Shown here piece by piece: positions 55,610-64,000 of a stretch of DNA of 64,000 nt; positions within the stretch are counted from its first letter, which is position 1, and every line of letters starts with the position of its first letter. The notes beneath the pieces are model-generated. The model had not been told where the DNA came from and did not search any database. It worked only from the letters and a program-made list of their open reading frames with translations. The DNA lies in NCBI RefSeq assembly GCF_003589595.1, contig NW_020654080.1, forward strand, positions 1,001,987 to 1,065,986, given 5' to 3'. Source of the stretch: Hyposmocoma kahamanoa. Lineage: Eukaryota > Arthropoda > Insecta > Lepidoptera > Cosmopterigidae. Made by a program: the position numbers and the translations under genes.

Positions 55610-56538
55610 TTATCTTTGATTGTCTGTAATCTTTGGTTTTTGAAAATTTACGGGTTCTCCTGTTGTTGCAATGTATGTCAATAGTGATGAACCCTTGAAA
55701 TTGACAATAACATTTGCCAATAGTGTCACGTTCTTGACGTTGTTGCTTTTTCTTAACTCATTTTCCAGTTCTAAGTATTGAACGTTTTCATTATATTTTG
55801 AAATTCTACATAATTCTTCATTTATTTTATACATTTGTTCAGCATCATATGTATTGTATGCAAAGTTACATAGTACTGTATTAAAGTTTCTGTCTTGCTC
55901 TTTCATTATTTTTCTTACAATTTTAATGTATGAGGATCTTTTATGATGTTGGGGGTAATATTTTCTTATATGTATTACGATTGTATCGTCTTTTTGTAGT
56001 GTCTTCGACACCGAATCATATTGTTTTAATATAACATAAAAAGTAGCTCCATTTTTACAATAATTCGTTATATATTCTTTGTTATCATTTATCTCATTTA
56101 AAAGCTTTTCGCTTAGATTTGCTCCGGTCCCATCTGATAGGATAACAACACGACTCGGAGAATAAGTCACTACATGTTTTTCGATTTTGTGATTTGTTCG
56201 CTTTTGTACTTATTTACATATGGCTTCTTGACCTCATTTAGAGAGCATCTTAGTGGGCTAATATTTGGAGTGCGTGAGATGTTACTTGAAATTGAGTTTT
56301 CTTCCTTATCTATTGATACTCGAGATGTACTTTCGTCTTGATGTAAATTCGTATCTGTGACGGTTGTGTTTTGGTTGAGAATTTTCCTTGCGAAGGTTCT
56401 ATGATTCAATGCATGATAAACATTTCCTAAAATCTCTGTGATAATACATTGCAGCACTCTAAATGGTATTGTTTCTCGCAATTTGCACATTTTCATCCAA
56501 CGCTCAAAAGAGAAGGAATTATATTGTCTGCCACACAA
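55610..56538 (-). pseudogene. LINE ORF1, esterase-like, one frameshift
   Basis: Two minus-strand frames meet at about 56170. The N-terminal part (122 codons) has KLRETIPFRVLQCIITEIL. The C-terminal part (186 codons) has RVVILSDGTGANLSEKLLNE, which resembles the first block of an SGNH-type esterase as found in ORF1 of CR1-like LINEs (family knowledge; the match here is by pattern only). The ends at 56168-56172 overlap in different frames, as expected from a single-base indel in one original ORF1. Confidence 0.65.
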
Positions 56539-56950
56539 AAAAACTAATTTCTTCTACCTTCCAAATATATTAAACAACTCACTGGATTCCACTATAATTA
56601 TTTTATTGTTTTTGCGGTACACACTTTAATGCACTGTTTATTTGCATACCTTTCAACAGATGAATAAATAATTTGAGTAAACGTTCACTTTTTGTCACTT
56701 TGTTTATATCATTAGCACTGTAATGCACAATTTGGGTCACTTTTGTTATGAATCTATTTCGTACTATTTACTTGGAAAATATTCTGGATAACACTTTTGT
56801 GTCGTATTTGATTTATAGTTAATATAAATAATATTTTCAATATTTTGTAACGATATTTCCGTGTTTATTAATTTTACGAAAAGAAAAATGCTTGGATTCT
56901 ACTGACAATGTCAGGCAGCGCCCACTCGGATTCAGTTTCGTGGTACGGCC

Positions 56951-57436
56951 GCTACGTCATATTTTTGGTCAATTGATGAAACATAGCTCTCGATTCTGAT
57001 CGATTTAGGAAACAAAGAGAAAAGAAATACTATTACTAAAATTTTACCAGCAGGAACAGCGTGTTAATGGCCGCATACCCTCGATTTTTAATGGCAGGAA
57101 ACTATTTGAAGTTGTGGCATTATTATGTAGTTTATAACGGTAAAAGCAATGCAGAAAAAAAACAAGTTGCATTTGTTCAACTTACTTGACTTTTTATGTC
57201 ATTTAATGACAAAACAATAGCGGTCATTACTTTAGGTACGTTTACCATGAGTTCTACGAGTGTCTGAAATTGAAGATTTATTAATCACAAAGCTGTTAAC
57301 ATGTAATTAGAGCGTGTATAAAACAACTAGGAGATTCCGTGCCGACTACCCTGACATCGGCACTACCTTGTCACTATGTTATGGTCTAGAAAACAGAGTG
57401 TCTTGAGAATGTGAGTGGAGTTAATGTGGATGGGAA
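56951..57436. other. No recognisable feature
   Basis: Unclassified part of GR-A intron 1. Confidence 0.45.
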
Positions 57437-57485
57437 CCGGCAGTGTTTCCCTGGACGAACTCTTTCACAAGGTGCTCTGCCACAG
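57437..57485 (-). repeat. Repeat B scrap
   Basis: TTTCCCTGGACGAACTCTTTC then ACAAGGTGCTCTGCC, the outer 5' end of B in reverse. Confidence 0.6.
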
Positions 57486-57653
57486 ATTACTTGATATTTA
57501 CTACGCAACAGATCCATCACTCTCGTACAAAATCGACAATAATAACCTACTAAATCTCGCTAATGACGTCAGGCGCTCACTACGAGGAAAGAACCTGCAC
57601 GCGAAGCGTGCTATAAACTCTCTCCATCTAAATGGGCCTTTATGGTAGTTTGA

Positions 57654-57703
57654 GGGTCGTATTCTAGAACTCTACTCAATGCTCAAGATGCAGAATACGA
57701 CCC
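57654..57703 (+). mobile_element. Palindromic MITE-P, 50-bp deletion form
   Basis: GGGTCGTATTCTAGAACTC at the left and GAATACGACCC at the right, with an 11-bp perfect terminal repeat. It keeps the left arm but almost nothing else of the 165-175 bp copies at 42764 and 46703. Confidence 0.7.
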
Positions 57704-57709
57704 TAAGTT

Positions 57710-58230
57710 TCGTAGCAGTGGAGCTGTGATTGTGCAAGAGTTCGTCCAGGAAAGTACTGTCACCTTACCTGCCTGACTAAAATTCGGCTAAGTGACGAAA
57801 TCAAATTTTGAGATATCATTTAAAACAATAACCCAGTTTTAGAACATTGAAATTGGTTTAATGATATTTCAGCTATGCATCGTAAGATCCGATAAGTTGA
57901 ACACGTTAACTAATTTTTACTGTTTTCAAAAAAGAATTTTGTGCTTTATTTTTTTCTAATTAAAACGGACCATTCGTCACTTAACCTCGTTTTAGTTAGT
58001 GGACGGCAGTTACCCATTTCTGCCGCCAACCAGTAATTACTGCGTTCCGGTTTCGAATGGTAAGGCTGGTAAAATTACAGCTACATGGTACTTGTCAATT
58101 AATGTCTCAGGGTGTCGGGCACAGTGGCAGTGCCAGTCAGGTTTTTGTCATTTAAAACTATGAGTGGCACTGCAATTGTTATGGATAGACCACATAACCA
58201 CCAGGCGCAAGACTTGATCGCCCCTTAAAA
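57710..58230 (+). repeat. Repeat B split by a small MITE
   Basis: The B 5' end (57712-57776: AGCAGTGGAGCTGTGATTG to TACTGTCACCTTACC) resumes at about 58012 with CCCATTTCTGCCGCCAACC and continues through ATTAATGTCTCAGGGTGTCG to CACCAGGCGCAAGACTTG. The interval between is an insertion. Confidence 0.8.
57777..57995. mobile_element. Small MITE inside repeat B
   Basis: About 219 bp. The left end is CTAAAATTCGGCTAAGTGACG. The right end, reverse complemented, is CTAAAACGAGGTTAAGTGACG, giving imperfect inverted ends of about 23 bp. No coding sequence. Confidence 0.7.
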
Positions 58231-58403
58231 TAAAACGGATCCGGAGTTATCCGTTAGTTCATTAGTTAATAAATTCGCATGTTGAAGCGTACGTAGGGGC
58301 CGTGGCGTTGCGGCGCTATATCTATCGGCATGGCAGCACAGTATCTGTGAAGTGTTTTCAATGCGGAAACCGCGCCCACATGTGATCCGCGCACTATACT
58401 CAC

Positions 58404-59102
58404 CAGTTTTTCATACAAAGCACTAATCTTGTCGCAACAATCAGCTATCATAGTAAATTGTTTCTGTACATCACTCAAATCGATATATTTCTTCTCCATT
58501 AATTGTCTCAGGAATTTCAATGACGCGTGAACATAGAAATATATAATCATCTGCGCGACTACTACTATATCCACAGCCGGAACAAATACACAAAAGACAT
58601 ACACCGGTATGAAACGCAACATTTTAACACAGTTATCGATTACTAACGTACATCGCGAATAACAAATAAATATCTTCAACGCCCAAGCTATCAAACTATA
58701 AGCTAACACACATGAAATAAATTTCTTTTCTTTATCGTAAGTTATGTTATGAATGTTATATATGTCCGTAATAAAATGATATACGTTGTATTTTGTCGTA
58801 TAAAGTAGCAAACAATGTATCGTATACTGCAAACAAGTAGCACCGAGGAACCATAGCCGAACGCCATCAAATTCTTGTAATAAAGGAAGACATAGAACTG
58901 AATTTAGAACAATAAATGCGATAGTACTCAATGGTTTGAAATAAGAACGGTATTTTTTATTAAAAACGTTAATAAAACCGAAATCGAACCCAAATACAAA
59001 GAGAAGAGTGAGGAAAAATATCGACACAAATTTTGGTATTTGTCTTTTTGAAATACTTTTGAAGTATGAATTTATTTTTACTTTAAAATTTTGCTGGTTC
59101 AT
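58404..59102 (-). CDS. Gustatory receptor GR-A, exon 1
   Basis: The first exon encodes 233 residues from the ATG at 59102 (context CACCAAAATG) to a consensus donor, CTG then GTGAGT (58398-58403). Hydrophobic segments are at about residues 24-46 (FVSIFFLTLLFVFGFDFGF), 57-76, 83-103, 126-148 and 164-192. A cytoplasmic loop follows, with FLRQLMEKKYIDLSDVQKQF and DCCDKISALYEKL at the exon end. This loop and the spacing are typical of insect gustatory receptors, ligand-gated cation channels of taste neurons (family knowledge). With exons 2 and 3 the product is 338 residues, on the short side for the family. No stop or frameshift is present. The open frame continues to 58266 past the donor, but reading on gives no seventh segment. 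Confidence 0.85.
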
Positions 59103-59690
59103 TTTGGTGACATTTGATGGCTGCGTAACCTCTTGAAAAACAACACTAAAATTTACTGTTAGATTTCTGGAAATTTAATAGCATTATCTATTCACTTTAT
59201 CGGATTAAGTAAATTGTTTGAATAATCGATAACCTTTGGAACCATTAAGCTAATTAATTTTTTGAAAGTTATTAATAATATTTGGATAAACGCAATATTT
59301 TAAAATTTTCTGTTCATTTTTAGTTATTTGTATAACTATAAAAATGAACTGATGACGTAAGTATTTGAACCACCAGCAGAGGTGTAACGAGACTGTTATA
59401 TTGAGTTAGTCAAAGTACGTGCGGTACCAAAGTATAATTTAAAAATTAGAAAAAATCAGAGTTTATTAAACTATATTAAAAAGAGTTGAGGGCGGAAAGG
59501 GGGAGGTTGAGGGAAACATCATCTTCGCTGATTAAGTCGGGAATTACTTGATAATTGGTTTATTCACTATTTGTTATCAATTCGATCATGTTAGTGCGCG
59601 CATTTATAAGCCGTGACCGTCGACATCATTTCTTATTTTCATATGGCAACCCTGCCAACGACGATCATGTCATAAGATCATATTTTAAAA
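59103..59690. other. Upstream region of GR-A
   Basis: AT-rich sequence 5' of the GR-A start. I cannot pick out a TATA box or initiator with confidence. Confidence 0.4.
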
Positions 59691-59691
59691 G

Positions 59692-59776
59692 TTTTGTCCG
59701 AACTTACAGGGCGTTAAAATCGTATACAGAGCGTCAATCACGCTTTAGTCTTCGTTTGTTCGACTGACAGCGCGCT
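59692..59776 (+). repeat. Repeated block upstream of the THAP exon
   Basis: TTAAAATCGTATACAGAGCG then CGCTTTAGTCTTCGTTTGTTC, matching 20672-20765. It ends 5 bases before the THAP ATG, so it would act as 5' UTR or promoter. Confidence 0.7.
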
Positions 59777-59781
59777 TGTCA

Positions 59782-59861
59782 ATGATGCCGTATTGTGTAG
59801 TAAAACCTTGTAAAAATTACTCAACTAAAATGAAAAGACAGGATGGTATATCATATTTTCA
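59782..59861 (+). CDS. THAP-domain protein, first exon (partial)
   Basis: 80 bp encoding MMPYCVVKPCKNYSTKMKRQ then DGISYF and two bases, followed by a consensus donor CA/GTAAGT at 59862. The C-X4-C pair (residues 5 and 10) with the polar loop and 'DGISYF' is the N-terminal third of a THAP zinc finger, a C2CH DNA-binding domain found in host regulators and in P-element-type transposases. The exon carrying the remaining zinc ligands (Cys, His) should follow on the plus strand, but I did not find it before the window ends. Because the upstream block is repeated elsewhere, this may be a transposon-borne or pseudogenic exon. Confidence 0.65.
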
Positions 59862-60287
59862 GTAAGTACTATATTGTGTTATCATAGTTATCATTTAAAA
59901 GTGTTATTTTATGCACTAGTATATATATTATTTAATTTATATTTAAATTAATCGTAAATATAATTTACAAAAGCAATCAAAATAATCAAATAGCTTACTG
60001 TCTCTTTCCGTCTCATTGCTCGCGTAAAAGACTGAACGAGACCCATCACGTCAATTTCAATTGTTTGAAAAACAACCGTTTCAAATATTTAGAACAAAAA
60101 TTTCATAGAGTCGCATTGATGCTAATGTTATTATTAAAATATTTTTTAATACATATTAGTAATACTTTCAAATATTGTTGTACTTTTTCTACGGCTCGGG
60201 GTTACGAATCAGAAGACCGAAAATACATTTGCCCGAAATAACGTTTGCATGAATTTTCATAATCCCGAAAGTATTTTTTTAAGTTAT
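59862..60287. other. No recognisable feature
   Basis: Would be the first part of the intron of the THAP gene if that gene is real. Nothing else is visible. Confidence 0.4.
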
Positions 60288-60330
60288 TCGGGAGAAATAT
60301 GTGTATGACCTACATTTATTTCTCTCGTGA
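60288..60330 (+). mobile_element. SINE-1 body scrap
   Basis: CGGGAGAAATATGTGTATGACC then ATTTATTTCTCTCGTGAGTTTG, the segment that follows box B in SINE-1. Confidence 0.65.
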
Positions 60331-60604
60331 GTTTGACTTATATAATAGTAGTAATATTATAGATACTCATAAAATCATATATAATATTAATAACACGTTT
60401 ATTTGCTTAATTTGGTATAACAGAAGATGTAACAAGAGACAGTGCCAGTACAAACATGTTTCGCATATTAAACAACTAGCCTATCTACAGAGAATCTCAT
60501 TAATAAATATTAAAATGTACTTTACCAGTTGTTACTAACACTATGGATTTATAGTACGAAATAAATAATTTTTAATCTTTTATTTCGTACATACATTCCA
60601 TACA

Positions 60605-61480
60605 ATGTGTTAATTTGCATTCTCGCCATATTTACAGAGGTCATTCTATATCCTAAACTGAACCTATATCACTAAAAATAATAAATAGAAAAAAAGAATC
60701 CTAAATTCTTATTTTTTATTTAATTGCGGTAACCATGCTTGATTCGAAGGTCATTGACTTGTATTACACGTGCCACAGGTGCCGGCAACCATTTGAACAA
60801 TGACCAATGCGCAGAAAATATGCATTGTAGATCTATTTGGTGGTACGGTACGGGTAGGGGCGGGGGAGTATCGTATCGAGCACGTGATTGGTAGATCGTC
60901 AGCCGACTTTGCGAATTGCGTTCACGTTCCGCTGACATCGCGCATACGTTCTAGTTTGTCACGAAATGCAACGTGGTTTGGTATGTAAATAAGAGTTAGT
61001 GCAAAAAAACCGCTACCATGTTCACCAGACTCTAAATTACCATCAAGTGCGTTCTTATGGCATGATGTGAAACTTTTATTTAGTTTACGCAGATTACCGA
61101 GTGTCGAAGAATTGCGCGCAAAAATCGTCTCTGGTTTCTTTCTGCCTTTTCTATTGTGAAGAATATGGTAAGTTGAAACGAAACTATACATATCTGTGGC
61201 TGGCTCCGTACCAGCTGTGGAGCTAGGTACTTCTAGCACTACTTTCATGTAACCTAAAGTTGGTAAGTACCAAATTTAAGTTACAACAAATGTTTTTTCA
61301 GTCAACTTTTCTAACTAATGTAAATAATTAGTAAATTATAACAATACTAGTACATAAACATAATTTAAAAAATAGGTAAATAAGCGATCAAGAAAGATTA
61401 CGTATCACTCTGTGAAGCGAGTGGCGGGGTCACTGTTCTCCGCGGTGAATGCACTTGAGGACAATTTTATAAAACTTTAA
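60605..61480. repeat. Dispersed block copy 2 (empty mariner site)
   Basis: Partner of 49401-51540. At the position of the mariner it reads TGTAAATAATTAGTAAATTA (from about 61319), with no insert and no footprint. There is moderate divergence elsewhere, including CGAGCACGTGATTGGTAGATC against CAAGCGCGCGATTGGTAGATC. Confidence 0.75.
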
Positions 61481-62865
61481 TAGATACTATTTTACATCTT
61501 ATTTCCTGTCAAATAATTCATTTACGTCATATTAAATATTTTCATTTAAACCACTTACTTAACTTCGTTTTAAACAAACATGAGTGTAATATTTTAATCT
61601 CGAGCTGTCCACATGTTGGTTGCTGTCAGTTTTGTTTTAAGGAACTGAGAATGCCTAGTAATAAGCCATTTTAATCAAAATTAAATATAAAGTTACTTCC
61701 CACTAATTGTAACGATTTTGCATTATCATGTAATCTAGTTACATTCAGAGTCCTATTAAAATTTGATTTTTCAAAATGGAGCGAACAAACAAAGATGGTA
61801 TTTGATCCAATGTTTATGTTCGGCAGTCGTATAATTTCCAACCACTCTTTCTTTTTTTTTATTTGTAGGTAAACTTTAAAAATAATAATAATAATGAAAA
61901 AATAAAACCTCGTAGTGAATTGTTTTAATAAGAGAATATCGATAATATGTCTGCTTACAAGAACAACACTATCTCAAATAATCGTTATCAAGAATCATCA
62001 AAATATATTAACAAACAGGCAATCTAAAGTAAACAAAGCAAAATTCGGCAAGACTTATGGATAAACTATTTAAATGTGTCTAATTACATGAGATATTTGG
62101 GCTATTGTATGATTTATAGACAGATAATAACACTGTGTAACATTCCGTTGATTTCCGCTTTTTCTACTGCCGCACCCCTTAATGCTGCAGCGACACATTT
62201 TTATGAATACTTAATTTTTCTCACTGTCAACATTTTTGTCCATTTCATTACAATTCATGCGAATAGTTCTCTAAAACATTTGGCCAAACATTGGTTTTGA
62301 AATTTGATGTACTTTCCTTTGACAACCGGAAACGGAGAGTACTACAAAAATGGCAAAATGAGGTCAGTTGGCATTTAAGATTTACGTTATGTATTTTCGA
62401 TTCCCGTGTTTGACTTCTATAAGCATAGTACATTTGTAAGCAAAGAAACCATAATCAAGACCAGTTAATATGATTCGTAGGTAGCCTAGTAAATCGTTTA
62501 TCTAATAATTAGAATATAACACGTAATTATATAAGTTAAGATTTATCCTCTCCTAAAGCACATCACCTAAGCAATACACTGAATTCAACTTACATTACGT
62601 TTAAAGTGATAACTCGGTCCGACATAGGTATGTAGGTATATATTGATCATGATGATTTACACTATTTTAGGTAATTTTCAAATTTCCGTTTCTTAAAAAG
62701 TCCATAGCTTTAAGTGTAATTTAATGATATTTTCCTTATCAAAGTCGTGTCCGTTCAAAGAATATTGTAAGATCTAAACGCAAAGACGGTGGATGTGGTA
62801 AGACACGCCAAGAATGTTTTTAACGGCATTGTAAATGGATAGGCCACCTTGCTCCATACATATAA
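61481..62865. other. No recognisable gene
   Basis: About 1.4 kb between the dispersed block and a SINE. The plus-strand 74-codon frame at 62076-62300 is hydrophobic in places but matches nothing that I know. I found no receptor exon here on either strand. Confidence 0.45.
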
Positions 62866-63045
62866 ACTAAATACAAAGATACGACAACAAGCACATAGAA
62901 AAATTCGTGAGGTTCGCTGGTTCGTTCCGACGCTGAGTTGGTATAGCGTCTGGCACGGTATGCTAGAAGATGTCGGTTCGAATCCGGCCGGATCGAAGGA
63001 ATTTTTTCTGAGTATTCGATCTTTGTATTAATAATTGAAATAAGT
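62866..63045 (+). mobile_element. SINE-2 copy
   Basis: Head GTTCGTTCCGACGCTGAGTTG, then GCGTCTGGCACGGTATGC, a perfect box B GGTTCGAATCC and the tail TTTTTTCTGAGTATTCGATC. The 5' lead is truncated. Confidence 0.85.
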
Positions 63046-63336
63046 CTTTAGATTAAAATTAGCTAGTAGCAATAATTGCACGGAATATTGGTCAACCCTT
63101 TACAAGTTGACGTAGAATTACTCATTTTAACAATACATTTGAGTGTTATTTTATGAAAAGGACATTCGGACAATCGAGTTTCATATTGTATTTGATAATA
63201 ATCAATTAAACTAAATCACGAACATCAAACACTTTCCAGTATTTAATAACGAGGATACTGAATTGTCAGTTTCCCATTAAACTAAAAAGAGAAAAGAAAA
63301 TATAGTTAAACAATCATCACAATTTATAATTGTGCA

Positions 63337-63342
63337 TTTATT
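63337..63342 (-). promoter_or_regulatory. Candidate polyadenylation signal of GR-B
   Basis: AATAAA on the minus strand, about 70 bases past the GR-B stop, in a context shared with the GR-A signal at 48245-48250. Confidence 0.6.
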
Positions 63343-63411
63343 ATATATAGACTTGCATTCAGTGATTTAAAGTTTAACGTACATAATATAGATAGATAGG
63401 TACGTATACAA

Positions 63412-63581
63412 TTAAAAGATATGTGCATACTGCAAAGCAATAACAAGATAAACGTTGCATAAGTTGAATATAATAGTCACAAGTTTAATATCTACTGGTA
63501 ATACTCGAAAAACTTTGGGATGTAGACGACGGGATTTAATGTATTCCTGGAGGTTAGCAGCCTCGAGCTGTGTCGTTTCAT
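63412..63581 (-). CDS. Gustatory receptor GR-B, last exon
   Basis: A 170-bp terminal exon, the same length as in GR-A, ending in TAA. It encodes ETTQLEAANLQEYIKSRRLH, then PKVFRVLPVDIKLVTIIFNL and CNVYLVIALQYAHIF. From EYIKSRR to the end it differs from GR-A at very few residues (I/V at the PK-F position, D/N and I/L after IIF), while the first ten residues differ more. The acceptor is a T-rich tract ending CAG. The exon starts in phase 1, as in GR-A. It would add the last membrane segment of a seven-segment receptor; the rest of the gene lies beyond the window. Confidence 0.85.
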
Positions 63582-63990
63582 CTGAAAAAAAAGCGACATT
63601 TAGTGTTATTCTTTTAATACGAAAAAATATTAATTTCTGTGAGGCTAACAGTTTACAAAAAAAAAAAAAAAATATTTAAATTTGTATAGATAGCAGTGAA
63701 GCATGCGAGAAGTCACGTTTTACTAACAACGAGTTTTTTATGTTGAAATAAAACATGCAATGTATCAGAAAAATATCTGAAATAAAAAACAGTAAAGAAT
63801 TTGCTGAATGTATTTATTCCCGGCAGACTTTCAGGAGTGTTGATGTTTTATTTGTCAAAAGTTTAATGCTGTTCTTTGAACTACGGGTAAAATTTAGGCG
63901 AGCATGATTACAACACCGTCTGTTTCCCCTGTAATGCAAGACAAATATATGAGTACAACTCTAGTGGTTTGGTAGATAATATGAAATTAC
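63582..63990 (-). other. GR-B last intron
   Basis: About 409 bp, running from a donor (CAG then GTAATTTC, at 63989-63990) to the acceptor at 63582-63583. Similar in length to the matching GR-A intron. Confidence 0.5.
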
Positions 63991-64000
63991 CTGCATCTGA
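63991..64000 (-). CDS. Gustatory receptor GR-B, end of penultimate exon (cut by window edge)
   Basis: The last ten bases read TCAGATGCAG on the minus strand, followed by GTAATTTC. Joining at this point gives S-D-A-D then E-T-T-Q in the right phase for the last exon. The call rests on position, phase and the donor only. Confidence 0.4.

Larger units (their letters stand above)
52706..56950 (-). mobile_element. Near full-length CR1/Jockey-type LINE in GR-A intron 1
   Basis: About 4.2 kb on the minus strand, with ORF1 (55610-56538), ORF2 (52738 to about 55600) and a possible GC-richer 5' UTR near 56890-56950. The 5' edge is an estimate from where recognisable element sequence stops. It is the longest LINE in the window. 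It has the same orientation as GR-A, so its terminators and splice-like sites are in sense. Confidence 0.75.

Noticed and set aside
57415..57648. 77-codon plus-strand frame (LDELFHKVLCHRLLDIYYATD region)
   Set aside because: It begins inside a repeat B scrap, lacks context and matches no family I know.
49401..61480. Tandem duplication of a whole GR gene unit
   Set aside because: The duplicated block lies in intron 1 of GR-A, but the other copy lies 5' of GR-A and 3' of GR-B, so the order is not collinear with a gene duplication.
62076..62300. Possible receptor exon between GR-A and GR-B
   Set aside because: Hydrophobic in places, but on the opposite strand, with no GR motif and no matching splice sites.
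1..64000. CRISPR arrays, operons, rRNA genes or integrated viral genomes
   Set aside because: No regularly spaced direct repeats, no bacterial gene organisation, no rRNA-like sequence and no viral reading frames seen.

Overview
The window is AT-rich eukaryotic DNA, almost certainly from a lepidopteran insect (butterfly or moth). The reasons are insect-type gustatory receptor exons, a cecropia-type mariner, Penelope, RTE and CR1/Jockey-type retroelements, tRNA-headed SINEs and many short dispersed repeats of types I associate with Lepidoptera. Species cannot be read from the sequence. There is one 400-base assembly gap (10620-11019).

The only convincing host genes lie in the right quarter, on the minus strand. 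A gustatory receptor gene (GR-A) can be pieced together from three exons: exon 1 at 58404-59102, exon 2 at 48949-49096 and exon 3 at 48345-48514. Reading phases match and the predicted product is 338 residues with seven hydrophobic segments. Its 9.3-kb first intron holds a near full-length LINE, a 598-602 bp MITE, a mariner with TIRs, a TA duplication and one premature stop, and a MITE nested in a dispersed repeat. The last exon of a second, closely related receptor (GR-B) is at 63412-63581, and the final 10 bases of its preceding exon appear to lie at the window edge. This is the end of a tandem receptor array. A small plus-strand exon at 59782-59861 encodes the start of a THAP zinc finger; its upstream sequence recurs near 20.7 kb, so it may belong to a mobile element.

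The left three quarters (1-48 kb) show no host gene I can support. They are a mosaic of mostly broken transposable elements: about 19 copies of a roughly 300-bp repeat (called B here), about eight copies of a second repeat (C), two tRNA-headed SINE families, RTE, CR1/Jockey and other LINE fragments, Penelope fragments and 3' ends, and foldback MITEs. Nested insertions give relative ages: LINE in LINE with a CCATA duplication (26.7-27.3 kb), B in C (23.5 kb), SINE in B (24.5 kb), LINE in B (0.6 kb), LINE in C (32.7 kb) and MITE in B (57.8 kb).

I found no wholly new kind of biological system. The items most worth following up are the TE-loaded receptor gene and its tandem neighbour, the mariner with a paralogous empty site in the same window, the THAP exon with a repeated upstream region, the mobile B family with its internal hairpin, and a near-perfect 29-nt-arm hairpin at 34904-34968.
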